DNA of 64,000 bases from Paenibacillus amylolyticus (GCF_003719335.1 NZ_RIAS01000005.1:186001-250000); one strand, 5' to 3'. Shown: positions 45,519 through 55,375, numbered from the stretch's first letter. Program-made: numbers and translations. Notes: a model not told the origin generated them from the sequence alone.

Positions 45519-47210
45519 ATGAGAGCGCAATCAACGAAAAAGAGATTCTTGTCGCTTCTCGCTACAACGCTGTGTCTGACTGTCGTGCTTGCAGGATGTT
45601 CAGGCGGCAATGAAAGCAAAGAGAGTGCAGCGCCAAGCTCCACGGGAGCTCAAAATGAATACAAGGAAAAGTATGATCCGGCAGTAACGATCACGACGGC
45701 ATGGGGAATTGACCCGGAACTGAAATTTAAAAACGGCGAATCCATGGAAAATAACGTAGCTACCAAATGGGCAAAGGACAAATTTGGTATTGATATCAAA
45801 TCCCTTTGGTCTGTGACGGATACGAACAGTGCATTCGCAACAAAGTTGCGTTTGGCGATGTCTTCCGGTCAGGAAATGCCTGATATCGTTACGATTGGAC
45901 AACCGGACAATCTGGTTGCTCAAGATTTGATTGACTCGGGTATGTATCAGGAAGCTGGACCGTTGTTCGATAAATATGCTTCAGACACATGGAAAAAAGC
46001 AATGGAGCAAGATCCAAACGTATGGAATCAATACAGCCGTGACGGTAAAAGAATGGGTATTCCTGTACTGGATTACGCGTACAACAACGATTACCTGCTC
46101 TGGATTCGTCAAGACTGGCTGGACAAGCTGAATATGAAAGCGCCAAAAACCATTGACGAGCTGGAAGCCGTAATGGAAGCCTTCAAAAATAAAAATCCGG
46201 ATGGACTGGCTCCCGACAAGGTGACACCGCTCAGCATTGGTTTCAAGAAATCCATGAACACATGGATGGGAGATCCATCTTGGATCTTCGGCGCATATGG
46301 TGCCTTACCTCAACAATGGAATGTAGGTGCAGATGGAAAACTGGAGTATGGTTCGGTTAATCCAGGCATGAAACAAGGGTTGACGAAGCTGAATGAATGG
46401 CTGACAAAAGGTTATATTCCTCAGGAAGCAGCGCTGTGGGATGAAAACAAAACGGCAGAACCGGCCGTTGCAGGTACAGCCGGCATTATTCCCGGTCCAT
46501 ACTGGATGAGCGGATGGCCACTGAATGATACGGTGAAAAACGTTCCAGGTGCAGTCTGGAAACCAATTGAGATCCCAAGTGGTCCTGATGGCAAAGCGAT
46601 GCGCCATGGTACATCATTTGTCAATGGTGTTACTTTGATCAAGAAAGACATGGAACATCCAGAAGCATTCTTTACGTATCAAAACTATCTGTTTGATAAT
46701 TATGCAGATCCGAAACCAGGAAGTGAATATGATAACGGTCTGTTTGAAGGTTATGACTACCAACTAGATGCAAACGGAAAACAAAAACGGTATGAAGACA
46801 TCGATGGCGGGCATGTCAACGTAGTACGTTATTTGCTCGTGCGTGATGGGGCCCGTATTCCGGATGCACAAATGAAAGCTTTGATGAATTTGGCTGATGG
46901 CAAAGAGCCGGAAACCAAATTGGAAAAAGATGTAGCCGCGAACTATGGTAAAGAGACACCTAACGCAGCGAAAGTGTTGCTTGAACAGAAAGATATTTCT
47001 TTCAAAAACATGTTCACAGGGCCTACAACCAAAACAATGAAATCGAAGCTTGACTATCTGAACAAAATTGAGAACCAAACGTTTAATGAAATTATTTATG
47101 GTAAGAGTCCGGTAGATGCGTTTGATACCTTTGTTCAAACATGGAAATCCGGTGGCGGCGATCAGATCACTCAAGAAGTGAACGAGTGGTATGACGGTGT
47201 GAAAAAATAA
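45519..47210 (+). CDS. Sugar-binding lipoprotein, galactan system (LplA-like)
   Basis: 563-residue solute-binding protein, longer than the usual 420-450 residues, as is typical of the LplA/YtcQ group of Paenibacillus. The lipoprotein signal ends VVLAGC (Cys near residue 26). Features in the mature part are MPDIVTIG, RQDWLDKLNMKAPKTIDELE and PGPYWMSGWP. The ATG has AAGGGGG about eight bases upstream. It is predicted to bind beta-1,4-galacto-oligosaccharides, inferred from the linked GH53 and GH42 genes. A terminator follows immediately. Confidence 0.9.
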   Translation: MRAQSTKKRFLSLLATTLCLTVVLAGCSGGNESKESAAPSSTGAQNEYKEKYDPAVTITTAWGIDPELKFKNGESMENNVATKWAKDKFGIDIKSLWSVTDTNSAFATKLRLAMSSGQEMPDIVTIGQPDNLVAQDLIDSGMYQEAGPLFDKYASDTWKKAMEQDPNVWNQYSRDGKRMGIPVLDYAYNNDYLLWIRQDWLDKLNMKAPKTIDELEAVMEAFKNKNPDGLAPDKVTPLSIGFKKSMNTWMGDPSWIFGAYGALPQQWNVGADGKLEYGSVNPGMKQGLTKLNEWLTKGYIPQEAALWDENKTAEPAVAGTAGIIPGPYWMSGWPLNDTVKNVPGAVWKPIEIPSGPDGKAMRHGTSFVNGVTLIKKDMEHPEAFFTYQNYLFDNYADPKPGSEYDNGLFEGYDYQLDANGKQKRYEDIDGGHVNVVRYLLVRDGARIPDAQMKALMNLADGKEPETKLEKDVAANYGKETPNAAKVLLEQKDISFKNMFTGPTTKTMKSKLDYLNKIENQTFNEIIYGKSPVDAFDTFVQTWKSGGGDQITQEVNEWYDGVKK

Positions 47211-47246
47211 GCGGTTATACGATATGAAAATGTAAAGCCTAAAATG

Positions 47247-47279
47247 ACGCACAGACGATAGAAGTCTGTGCGTTTTTTC
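47247..47279 (+). terminator. Terminator after the binding-protein gene
   Basis: ACGCACAGAC pairs perfectly with GTCTGTGCGT (47264-47273), followed by TTTTTT. As in the mannoside cluster, it separates the binding-protein gene from the permeases. Confidence 0.88.
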
Positions 47280-47426
47280 TTTTTTTAACGTTGCAGAATG
47301 TGTCAAAAACCCTGTGAATCCGTGGTCAAACTGCGTCAGGAGTCCCTCTTTCCGGTACATGTCCAAAGTAGTTGCTTTTGTGCCATTTATATTGCTTTTA
47401 TGCGCTGTTTGGGGGTGCTGGAAGGT

Positions 47427-47435
47427 TGATATAAT
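47427..47435 (+). promoter_or_regulatory. Extended -10 element before the galactan permeases
   Basis: TGATATAAT, 58 bases before the permease start and after the terminator, suggesting that the permease-hydrolase genes also have their own promoter. Confidence 0.5.
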
Positions 47436-47492
47436 TTGCCTATAGAGCCACTCAGGAGTACTTGAGTAGGAAGAATTACAGGGGGAGCAATC

Positions 47493-48383
47493 ATGAGAAC
47501 TTTAAAACGAACTTGGCCATTCCACGTAATGCTGCTGCCAGCCATCATCTTTCTGATTATTTTCAGTTATGTGCCTATGGGCGGAATCGTTATGGCATTC
47601 CAAGACTACAAACCATGGATGGGCATCAGCGGCTCGGATTGGGTCGGGCTTGATAACTTTAGATATTTATTTGAACGTGATGATAGTTTGCAGGTTATCT
47701 GGAATACCCTGATCATCGCAGTACTCAAGCTGATTTTTAATTTGTTTGTCCCGTTTGTGTTCGCCATTCTGTTGAATGAAGTTCGCAAGATGGCCATTCA
47801 GCGTACGATCCAGACGTTGGTATATCTGCCTCACTTCTTGTCCTGGGTTATCCTGGGCGGGATTCTGCTTGATCTGTTGTCAACGGGAGGACTTGTGAAC
47901 CGAGTGCTTGGCACATTTGGCCTTGGACCATACTTCTTCCTTGGAGATAACAGCTTGTTCCGACCAACGATCATTGTGACGGATGTGTGGAAGGAATTCG
48001 GGTATAACATGATTGTTTTCCTGGCTGCCCTCGCCGGCATTAACCCGGCGCTGTATGAAGCGGCAGAGATCGACGGAGCAAACCGCTGGAAGCAAACGCT
48101 TCACATTACGATTCCGTCGCTTGTACCGATGTTGATGGTCGTTGGAACGTTGGCTTTGGGTAACGTACTCAATGCTGGATTCGATCAGATTTTCAACTTG
48201 TACAATCCGCTTGTATATCAATCAGGAGACATCATCGATACATTCGTATATCGCTCGGCGTTGGAAAATGGAGAGATGGGCTTTGCAACCGCGATCGGAT
48301 TGTTCAAGTCGGTCATTAGTATGGTTCTGATCCTCGTATCCTACAGCCTAGCTAAGAAATACGCCGGATACCGCATATTCTAA
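47493..48383 (+). CDS. Sugar ABC transporter permease 1 (LplB type), galactan system
   Basis: 296-residue membrane protein with six hydrophobic segments, starting right after AGGGGGAGC. The EAA loop is YEAAEIDGANRWKQ near residue 190. It has the LplB-type opening LPAIIFLIIFSYVPMGG. It forms the channel with the next gene. No ATPase is encoded nearby. Confidence 0.9.
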   Translation: MRTLKRTWPFHVMLLPAIIFLIIFSYVPMGGIVMAFQDYKPWMGISGSDWVGLDNFRYLFERDDSLQVIWNTLIIAVLKLIFNLFVPFVFAILLNEVRKMAIQRTIQTLVYLPHFLSWVILGGILLDLLSTGGLVNRVLGTFGLGPYFFLGDNSLFRPTIIVTDVWKEFGYNMIVFLAALAGINPALYEAAEIDGANRWKQTLHITIPSLVPMLMVVGTLALGNVLNAGFDQIFNLYNPLVYQSGDIIDTFVYRSALENGEMGFATAIGLFKSVISMVLILVSYSLAKKYAGYRIF

Positions 48384-48412
48384 TCGAATGAACAGAGAAG
48401 GAAGGGACTACG

Positions 48413-49291
48413 ATGTATCATAAATCACCATCATATCGCATTTTCAATGTCATCAATATCAGTTTTCTTATTCTGATTGCTATCATGTGTATTGTGCCAA
48501 TGATTCACGTACTGGCTGTATCGTTCAGTAACAAGGCTGCAGCAGATGCAAATCTGGTCAGTCTCTGGCCGGTAGGGTTCTCCCTCGAAGCCTATAAAAA
48601 AACAATGAATAATCCGATCTTCCTGAACTCACTCTGGATTTCACTACTCCGTACCGTCATTGGTACAGGCATTACACTCCTGATAACCTTCCTGGCGGCA
48701 TATCCGCTGTCCAAGGAAAATAGTGAGTTCAAAGGCAGAACGGTATACTCCTGGATTTTTGTATTCAGCATGATTTTCAACGGCGGTTTGGTACCGTTCT
48801 ACATGGTTATTCAAAAGATTGGTCTGATGGATTCCTTCTGGGTGCTGGTACTTCCGGGTGCAGTTAATACGTTCCTGGTCATCCTGATGCTTAACTTCTT
48901 CCGCGGCATTCCGAAAGAACTGGAAGAGGCGGCACTGATCGACGGAGCAAATCATTTCAGAACCTTGTTCAGCATCTTCCTGCCGATCTCCATGCCTTCC
49001 ATTGCAACGATTGCACTGTTCAGCATGGTGTTTCACTGGAATTCCTGGTTTGACGGTCTCTTGTACATGAACAATGCGAAAGATTATCCTTTGGCAACCT
49101 TCATGCAGACGGTCATTATCAAACGTGATATGAGTACGATGGCGATGAATCCGCAGGAAATGGCAACGATCTCGCAAACAACGGTACGTGCAGCTCAAAT
49201 TTTTATCGGAAGTGCGCCGATTCTTATTGTTTACCCGTTCCTTCAACGTTTCTTTGTAAAAGGTATGACACTGGGCTCAGTAAAAGGCTGA
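48413..49291 (+). CDS. Sugar ABC transporter permease 2 (LplC type), galactan system
   Basis: 292-residue membrane protein, six segments, EAA loop LEEAALIDGANHFRT near residue 175, tail VKGMTLGSVKG. GAAGGAAGGG precedes the ATG. It is 29 bases after permease 1 and 32 bases before the galactanase gene, so all are probably on one transcript. Confidence 0.9.
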   Translation: MYHKSPSYRIFNVINISFLILIAIMCIVPMIHVLAVSFSNKAAADANLVSLWPVGFSLEAYKKTMNNPIFLNSLWISLLRTVIGTGITLLITFLAAYPLSKENSEFKGRTVYSWIFVFSMIFNGGLVPFYMVIQKIGLMDSFWVLVLPGAVNTFLVILMLNFFRGIPKELEEAALIDGANHFRTLFSIFLPISMPSIATIALFSMVFHWNSWFDGLLYMNNAKDYPLATFMQTVIIKRDMSTMAMNPQEMATISQTTVRAAQIFIGSAPILIVYPFLQRFFVKGMTLGSVKG

Positions 49292-49323
49292 GCCCCAATC
49301 CCTAATCACTGGAGGCTGATATT

Positions 49324-50409
49324 TTGAATTCATCAACCAATCAACCATTTGTTCTCGGCATGGATGTGTCATTTATGGACGAGATCGAACAGCATGGGGG
49401 AACATATCGTGATGTGGATGGCAAAGAGGAAGATTTGCTGACCATTCTCAAACTGAATGATGTGAGTGCGATTCGTCTTCGCATCTGGAATGATCCTGTC
49501 GGCGGATACTGTAATCTGGAGCGCACGGTAGAAGTAGCGAAACGAATCAAGGCACAGGGATTACAATTTCTGCTCGATTTTCATTATTCTGACCGCTGGG
49601 CCGATCCCGCGAATCAGTGGAAACCGAAAGCATGGGAGAACTTGTCCTATGAACAGCTTAAACTGGCTGTATGCACATATACGGCGGATGTGCTCCGCAC
49701 ATTGAAAGAACACGACGCCTTGCCGGATATGGTTCAGGTTGGTAATGAAATTACGCCAGGCATGTTATGGGATGATGGACGTGTCGGTGGTGAAGAACAT
49801 GATACAGACGAACAGTGGCAACGTTTTGCGGGGCTTGTGAAGTATGGCATTGCAGCGGTTAAATCCGTTGATCCTTCCATTCAAATCATGATTCATATTG
49901 ACCGCGGTGGAGACAATGCCGAGAGCCGTAAATTCTATGATCGTTTTGAGGCGTTAGGTGTAGAATTTGACGTCATCGGTCTGTCTTATTACCCTTGGTG
50001 GCATGGAACACTGGACGCCTTGCGTGACAATTTGAATGATCTGGCCACACGCTACGGCAAACCAATCAACGTGGTTGAAACGGCATACCCATGGACGCTG
50101 GAACAGCCAGAAGGCATCGAATGGATCATGAATCAGGAAGACATGCTGCTTCCAGGTTATCCTGCAACGGTAGAAGGACAAACGCGATATCTGAAGGATA
50201 TGTTACAGATTATTCGTGAAGTTCCCGGTGGTCTGGGTCATGGATTCTATTATTGGGAGCCTGCGTGGATTCCGAGCAAAGAGGAATGGTCTGTAGGGCA
50301 CCCGAACAACTGGGGTAATCTGACGATGTTTGATTTTAAAGGTCGCAAGCTTGAATCATTTAAGGCGTTAACTGCGGCGCAAGAACTCAATGTTACGACA
50401 TTTGTTTAA
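49324..50409 (+). CDS. Endo-beta-1,4-galactanase, GH53, without signal peptide
   Basis: 361-residue glycoside hydrolase of family 53, which cuts beta-1,4-galactan side chains of pectin. The catalytic domain begins at once (FVLGMDVSFMDEIEQHGGTY); the acid/base Glu142 is in QVGNEITPGMLW, the nucleophile Glu252 in NVVETAYPW, and RLRIWNDP and FHYSDRWADP are family motifs. TTG start, with GGAGG ten bases before. No signal peptide is possible from this start, nor from any upstream start within the gap after the permease. Secreted GH53 enzymes are the rule, so this one is probably cytoplasmic and acts on imported oligosaccharides. Confidence 0.9.
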   Translation: MNSSTNQPFVLGMDVSFMDEIEQHGGTYRDVDGKEEDLLTILKLNDVSAIRLRIWNDPVGGYCNLERTVEVAKRIKAQGLQFLLDFHYSDRWADPANQWKPKAWENLSYEQLKLAVCTYTADVLRTLKEHDALPDMVQVGNEITPGMLWDDGRVGGEEHDTDEQWQRFAGLVKYGIAAVKSVDPSIQIMIHIDRGGDNAESRKFYDRFEALGVEFDVIGLSYYPWWHGTLDALRDNLNDLATRYGKPINVVETAYPWTLEQPEGIEWIMNQEDMLLPGYPATVEGQTRYLKDMLQIIREVPGGLGHGFYYWEPAWIPSKEEWSVGHPNNWGNLTMFDFKGRKLESFKALTAAQELNVTTFV

Positions 50410-50462
50410 GAGGCATGCATAAAGTAAATTATCGTAATTCAACAGCAAGGGAGTTTTCATAA

Positions 50463-52535
50463 ATGACGTACAAATTTCCACCCGTAAGTTCCAAAGCCCC
50501 GCACATGCTACATGGTGCTGACTATAATCCGGAGCAATGGCTTCGTTATCCAGAGGTACTTGAAGAGGACATTCGTTTGATGAAACTGGCGAAGTGTAAT
50601 GTGATGTCCATCGGTATTTTCTCCTGGGTATCCCTAGAGCCGGAAGAAGGCGTTTATACATTTGAATGGCTGGATCAGGTGCTGGATCGTTTTGCTGCAA
50701 ACGGGATTTATGCGTTCCTGGCAACACCAAGCGGTGCTAGACCCGCATGGATGTCGGCGAAATATCCTGAAGTGTTGCGTGTCTCGGAGAATCGAGTTCG
50801 TAACCTGCATGGTTTCCGTCATAATCACTGTTACACCTCTCCAGTGTACCGGGAAAAAGTAACGGCGATGAACAGTAAACTTGCGGAACGCTACTCGGAT
50901 CACCCGGCTGTCATCGGCTGGCATATTTCGAATGAGTTCGGTGGGGATTGTCACTGTGACTACTGTCAGGAAGCCTTCCGCGCCTGGGTTCAAAACAAGT
51001 ACAAAACGTTGGATGAGTTAAATCACTCATGGTGGACAACGTTCTGGAGTCATACGGTGACGGATTGGAGTCAAGTCGAATCTCCGGCACCACACGGCGA
51101 AACTCAGGTTCATGCGATGAATCTGGACTGGCGCCGCTTCGTGACGGATCAGACAGCGGATTTCATCGTTCATGAAACGAAGCCACTCAAGGCGAAAAAT
51201 CCAAATCTGCCGGTAACGACGAACCTGATGGAATTTTACGGTGGCCTGAACTATTGGAAGTTCGCGGATATTCTAGATTTTCTCTCTTGGGACAGTTATC
51301 CAACATGGCATGATGCAGAGGACGATGCGAAACAGGCGTCGCGAATTGCGATGATGCATGATATTGTACGTTCCATTAAAGGTGGTCAGCCATTCCTGCT
51401 CATGGAGAGCACACCTAGTTCTACGAACTGGCAGGATGTAAGCAAGTTGAAACGTCCGGGCATGCATCTGTTGTCCTCCTTGCAGGCGGTAGCTCATGGA
51501 TCAGATAGCGTTCAGTACTTCCAGTGGAGAAAAAGCCGTGGATCCAGCGAGAAGTTACACGGTGCGGTAGTAGACCATGTAGGTACAGAACATACCCGTG
51601 TGTTTCAGGATGTGACCGATGTAGGTATAGCACTGCAAAGCATGGAGGATATTGTAGGAACGACGGTTCCTGCTGAAGTCGCGATAATCTTTGATTGGGA
51701 AAACCGTTGGGCCGTGAATGATTCCCAAGGTCCACGCAACATCGGGGTGAAATACGAGCAGACAGTAGAAGCTCACTACGAAGCGTTCTGGAAAAAAGGT
51801 GTAGCGGTCGATGTCATCGATATGGAAGCGGATCTATCCAAGTACAAAGTGTTAGTAGCGCCAATGCTTTATCTCGTTCGTGAAGGAGTAGGCGAACGGA
51901 TTGAAAAGTTTGTAGAACAGGGCGGTACATTTGTCGCAACATACTGGTCTGGCATTGTGAACGAGAATGATCTGTGTTTCCTTGGTGGATTCCCTGGTCC
52001 GCTTCGTAAAACGCTTGGCATCTGGTCAGAAGAGATCGATGGATTGCATGATCGTGAACTCAATGGAATTATTCCAGCGCAAGGCAATGAACTTGGCCTT
52101 ACTACAGAGTATGATGCAATCGAGCTCTGTGACCTCATTCACCTGGAAGGTGCAAAATCTCTTGCGGTGTATCGTTCGGATTTCTACGCAGGACGTCCGG
52201 CTTTGACAGTGAACGAGCTTGGTTCAGGGAAAGCTTATTATATGGCGGCACGGATGAAAGCACCGTTCTATGATGATTTTTACGGCAAGCTGATTGCAGA
52301 TCTGGATCTGGAGCGTGGACTGAAATTGGACTTGCCTGCAGGGACTACTGCACATGTACGTACCGACGGTGATTCCGATTATGTGTTCGTTCAGAACTAC
52401 ACCGAGCACGAGAAACAGGTTCAGTTGGACAGTCCGTCGTATACCGATGTACTTAGTGGAGAAGCGGTTGAAGCAAGTCTGGACTTACAGCCTTACGACA
52501 TTCGGGTATTGCGCAGAGCGGCGAATCGCAAGTAA
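50463..52535 (+). CDS. Beta-galactosidase, GH42
   Basis: 690-residue cytoplasmic enzyme that releases galactose from galacto-oligosaccharides. GADYNPEQWLRYPEVLEED opens the barrel; the acid/base Glu158 is in WHISNEFGG and the nucleophile Glu315 in LLMESTPSS. The CHCDYC cluster just after residue 160, with HNHCYTSP before it, is the zinc site seen in many GH42 enzymes. Trimerisation (beta-galactosidase trimer) and C-terminal domains follow. AAGGGAG precedes the ATG. With GH53 upstream it forms a ganAB-like pair. Confidence 0.92.
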   Translation: MTYKFPPVSSKAPHMLHGADYNPEQWLRYPEVLEEDIRLMKLAKCNVMSIGIFSWVSLEPEEGVYTFEWLDQVLDRFAANGIYAFLATPSGARPAWMSAKYPEVLRVSENRVRNLHGFRHNHCYTSPVYREKVTAMNSKLAERYSDHPAVIGWHISNEFGGDCHCDYCQEAFRAWVQNKYKTLDELNHSWWTTFWSHTVTDWSQVESPAPHGETQVHAMNLDWRRFVTDQTADFIVHETKPLKAKNPNLPVTTNLMEFYGGLNYWKFADILDFLSWDSYPTWHDAEDDAKQASRIAMMHDIVRSIKGGQPFLLMESTPSSTNWQDVSKLKRPGMHLLSSLQAVAHGSDSVQYFQWRKSRGSSEKLHGAVVDHVGTEHTRVFQDVTDVGIALQSMEDIVGTTVPAEVAIIFDWENRWAVNDSQGPRNIGVKYEQTVEAHYEAFWKKGVAVDVIDMEADLSKYKVLVAPMLYLVREGVGERIEKFVEQGGTFVATYWSGIVNENDLCFLGGFPGPLRKTLGIWSEEIDGLHDRELNGIIPAQGNELGLTTEYDAIELCDLIHLEGAKSLAVYRSDFYAGRPALTVNELGSGKAYYMAARMKAPFYDDFYGKLIADLDLERGLKLDLPAGTTAHVRTDGDSDYVFVQNYTEHEKQVQLDSPSYTDVLSGEAVEASLDLQPYDIRVLRRAANRK

Positions 52536-52640
52536 GTAAGTTTAACGGGAGATATGAATAGGGCATTGGAGTTTATCGGAAGCATGAGCCTTAGGTATGC
52601 ATTGGGATAAACGAACGAATGTTACACATAGAGAGACATT

Positions 52641-52693
52641 AAAATGGATTGTCTTGGGCCTTCAAACAGGTGCCAAGACAATCCATTTTATTT
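52641..52693 (+). terminator. Strong terminator of the galactan cluster
   Basis: A perfect 17-base stem (52641-52657 with 52673-52689) with an outer A/T run on both sides; it could work in both directions. Confidence 0.88.
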
Positions 52694-52812
52694 TGTCTCT
52701 TGTGGGACTTGAGGGCTTTTTTTGGACAAGATAAAGGATAATCGTGTCCACGTAGCGAAGACAAACACGTAACTTGTCAACTTAAGACTTTCATTGTCTG
52801 GGAGGAATTGAA

Positions 52813-54252
52813 ATGAATCAGAGAAATCTGGACGGCAACAGCATTATTATACGGCTGGAAATGACAACGAAAGATATCAAGTTTGGTGAGGTGGCCTCGG
52901 CCATCTCGGAAGCTGGAGGAGACATTATTGCCATCGACGTCATTTCGACCAATCAGGATGTCAGTGTGCGCGACTTGACCGTCGCGGTCACCGATTCACA
53001 GGATAACAGCAAAATTATAGAAGCAGTACGCCAGCTTAAAGGCGTGTCCATCGTTAACGTATCGGATCGTACATTCCTGCTGCATCTGGGCGGCAAAATT
53101 GAAGTTACACCAAAGACACCCATTCACAACCGGGAAGATCTTTCCCGTGTGTACACACCGGACGTGGCTCGGGTATGTTCCGCTATATCAGAGGAGCCAG
53201 GGAAAGCTTTTTCATTAACGATTAAACGTAATACTGTTGCAGTTGTTTCAGATGGCAGCGCAGTGCTTGGACTCGGCAATATTGGTCCTCGTGCAGCCAT
53301 GCCGGTGATGGAAGGTAAGGCGATGCTGTTTAAACAATTTGCAGGTGTGGATGCGTTCCCGATCTGCCTGGATACACAGGATACCGAAGAGATCATTCGC
53401 ACCGTGAAAGCGATATCACCTGCTTTTGGCGGCATTAATCTGGAGGATATTTCTTCCCCGCGTTGTTTTGAGATCGAACGCCGGTTGAATGAAGAGCTCG
53501 ATATTCCGGTATTTCATGATGATCAGCATGGTACAGCGGTTGTACTGTATGCAGGTCTGATCAATGCGCTTAAACTGGTTGGCAAGTCGATCGAGAATGT
53601 GAAAATTGTCGTGTGCGGCATTGGGGCAGCGGGTGTAGCTTGCAGCAATATCCTATTATCTGCAGGTGCGAAGCGACTAATCGGTGTGGATCGTGATGGT
53701 GCAATCGTACGCACGAATTCGTATGAGAATGAGGTATGGACCGAATATGCGGCACGTACTAATCCTGATCTGGAGAAAGGTTCCCTGCGTGAAGTCATTC
53801 GAGATGCCGATGTATTCATTGGTTTATCGCGTGGCAATCTGTTAACGCGTGAGGATGTACAGACGATGGCAGACAATCCCATTGTATTTGCGATGGCGAA
53901 CCCTGTACCTGAGATCATGCCTGCTCTGGTTGAAGATATTGTTGCGGTCATGGCAACTGGACGCTCGGATTATCCGAACCAGATTAATAACGTGCTTTGT
54001 TTCCCAGGCATGTTCAGAGCTGTTCTCGATTGCCGGGCAACGGAAATTAACGAAGAGATGAAGCTGGCTGCTGCTCAGGCGATTGCTTCTTCCATCTCGG
54101 ATGAAGAGCGTACACGTTATTACATTATTCCGAGTGTATTTAACGATAAAGTGGTTAAATCGATGCGCAGTCGTGTCATTGAAGCGGCAATCAAAACGGG
54201 AGTGGCAAGACGTGTGCCACGGGAGCAGGCGCGTGAAGGTGGAGAATCCTGA
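52813..54252 (+). CDS. NAD(P)-dependent malic enzyme with N-terminal ACT domain
   Basis: 479-residue enzyme that converts malate to pyruvate and CO2. Residues 1-85 form an ACT regulatory domain (IIIRLEMTTKDIKFGEVASA), probably sensing an amino acid or other small ligand. The malic domain contains SDGSAVLGLGNIGPRAAMPV near 137 and HDDQHGTAVV near 235; the Rossmann domain has CGIGAAGVACSNI near 270 and AMANPVPEI near 362. The ATG has GGGAGG. It ends TGATG, one base overlapping the next start, so the HD gene is coupled. Confidence 0.92.
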   Translation: MNQRNLDGNSIIIRLEMTTKDIKFGEVASAISEAGGDIIAIDVISTNQDVSVRDLTVAVTDSQDNSKIIEAVRQLKGVSIVNVSDRTFLLHLGGKIEVTPKTPIHNREDLSRVYTPDVARVCSAISEEPGKAFSLTIKRNTVAVVSDGSAVLGLGNIGPRAAMPVMEGKAMLFKQFAGVDAFPICLDTQDTEEIIRTVKAISPAFGGINLEDISSPRCFEIERRLNEELDIPVFHDDQHGTAVVLYAGLINALKLVGKSIENVKIVVCGIGAAGVACSNILLSAGAKRLIGVDRDGAIVRTNSYENEVWTEYAARTNPDLEKGSLREVIRDADVFIGLSRGNLLTREDVQTMADNPIVFAMANPVPEIMPALVEDIVAVMATGRSDYPNQINNVLCFPGMFRAVLDCRATEINEEMKLAAAQAIASSISDEERTRYYIIPSVFNDKVVKSMRSRVIEAAIKTGVARRVPREQAREGGES

Positions 54253-54293
54253 TGACTTCCGATTTACCTAATATGACTTCGGATTTACCTAAT
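54252..54293 (+). repeat. 21-base tandem duplication at a start codon
   Basis: Two copies of a 21-base unit (54252-54272 and 54273-54293) that differ at one base (TCC/TCG, a silent Ser change). Each begins with ATG. Confidence 0.95.
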
Positions 54294-54965
54294 GCATCTG
54301 AGCAATCGCATCATCCGGTGAAGGAATCCATTTTGTGCGAGGCCCGTGCTTTTGTGCAGGAAGATGCTTCCCGGCATGCCGATGGACACGACTGGACTCA
54401 TATTGAGCGCGTCACCAGACTTGCAGCCAGATTGGCTCATGACGAAGGCGCTGACCCGTTTATCTGTGAACTGGCTGCGCTACTGCATGATGTACCAGAC
54501 GAGAAGCTTAATGATAGTCTGGAGGCAGGCATGGTGAAGCTGCACGCGTGGCTGGATTCGCAGCCGCTTGCTCCAGCAGCACGTGAAGCGGTGGTGAACA
54601 TCATCAGCACGATCTCGTTTGCAGGCGGTCAAGGAGCTGCGCTCAGTTCTCTTGAAGCTCAGGTCGTGCAGGATGCAGACCGGCTTGATGCACTGGGTGC
54701 AATCGGCATTGCCCGTACCTTTGCATTTGCCGGCGCCCGCGGGCGAGAAATGTACGATCCTTCACTTCTGCCGAGGGAGCAGATGACCCGTGAGCAGTAT
54801 CGCAATGAGCGCAGCACAACGATTAATCATTTTTACGAAAAGTTGTTCAAACTCAAAAATCTGATGAACACGTCCTATGGCAAGGAACTGGCGCAGCAAC
54901 GTCATGAGTATATGGTGCAGTTTGTGGAACAGTTCAAGCAGGAATGGGAAGGTACAGATGATTAA
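54252..54965 (+). CDS. HD-domain phosphohydrolase
   Basis: 237-residue protein. The metal-binding HD motifs are HDWTHIERV near residue 46, LAALLHDVPDEK near 76 and VQDADRLDALGAIG near 135, matching YedJ/YpgQ-type hydrolases that cleave nucleotides or similar phosphates. GGTGGAG lies before the start. The first 42 coding bases are a near-perfect 21-base tandem duplication that includes the start codon, giving MTSDLPN twice; the second ATG at 54273 would also serve. It overlaps the malic-enzyme stop. Confidence 0.88.
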   Translation: MTSDLPNMTSDLPNASEQSHHPVKESILCEARAFVQEDASRHADGHDWTHIERVTRLAARLAHDEGADPFICELAALLHDVPDEKLNDSLEAGMVKLHAWLDSQPLAPAAREAVVNIISTISFAGGQGAALSSLEAQVVQDADRLDALGAIGIARTFAFAGARGREMYDPSLLPREQMTREQYRNERSTTINHFYEKLFKLKNLMNTSYGKELAQQRHEYMVQFVEQFKQEWEGTDD

Positions 54966-55023
54966 AAGTGAGCAACAGCTGGTAGTCGGCTGGTCTGCTA
55001 ATGTAAGGAATAATGTTATTTTG

Positions 55024-55063
55024 AAGCATGCCATCTCTAATCAGAGACGGTGTGCTTTTTATA
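55024..55063 (+). terminator. Terminator of the malic enzyme/HD operon
   Basis: AAGCATGCCATCTCT pairs with AGAGACGGTGTGCTT (some mismatched or wobble pairs), followed by TTTTT. Confidence 0.65.
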
Positions 55064-55114
55064 TTTTTCAAATTGCAGATGTGGGTTATATTACGTTTCG
55101 AGTGGTTTGTTCGT

Positions 55115-55375
55115 ATGGACAATGAATGTAACCCTTTAATGGGAGAACAACAATATGGGCTACTGGAAGCGCACTATGAAAGCGGAAAATATAATGTTAT
55201 TGTCACACTTCAGGACTTTAGAAAAGGAAACAGGATAAGTATATACGGACTAGTTGCAACTCCTTCAAATCCTGACGTCAGTAAACATTACTTATTAGAG
55301 GGTGGTAACCAATATAGAGTAGCTATCGCAACTTTGGCTAGTGGTTGGGGATACCTTTTTAATTACATACCTTAA
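55115..55375 (+). CDS. Short unknown reading frame, doubtful
   Basis: 86 codons from MDNECNPLMGEQQYG to YLFNYIP. I see no ribosome site. An adjacent frame (to 55125) carries FQIADVGYITFRVVCSYG and stops here, so the two could be halves of one frameshifted gene. The C-terminal part (YNVIVTLQDF, YRVAIATLASG) has a beta-strand look. It lies in an AT-rich patch of debris and may be a relic. Confidence 0.25.
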   Translation: MDNECNPLMGEQQYGLLEAHYESGKYNVIVTLQDFRKGNRISIYGLVATPSNPDVSKHYLLEGGNQYRVAIATLASGWGYLFNYIP

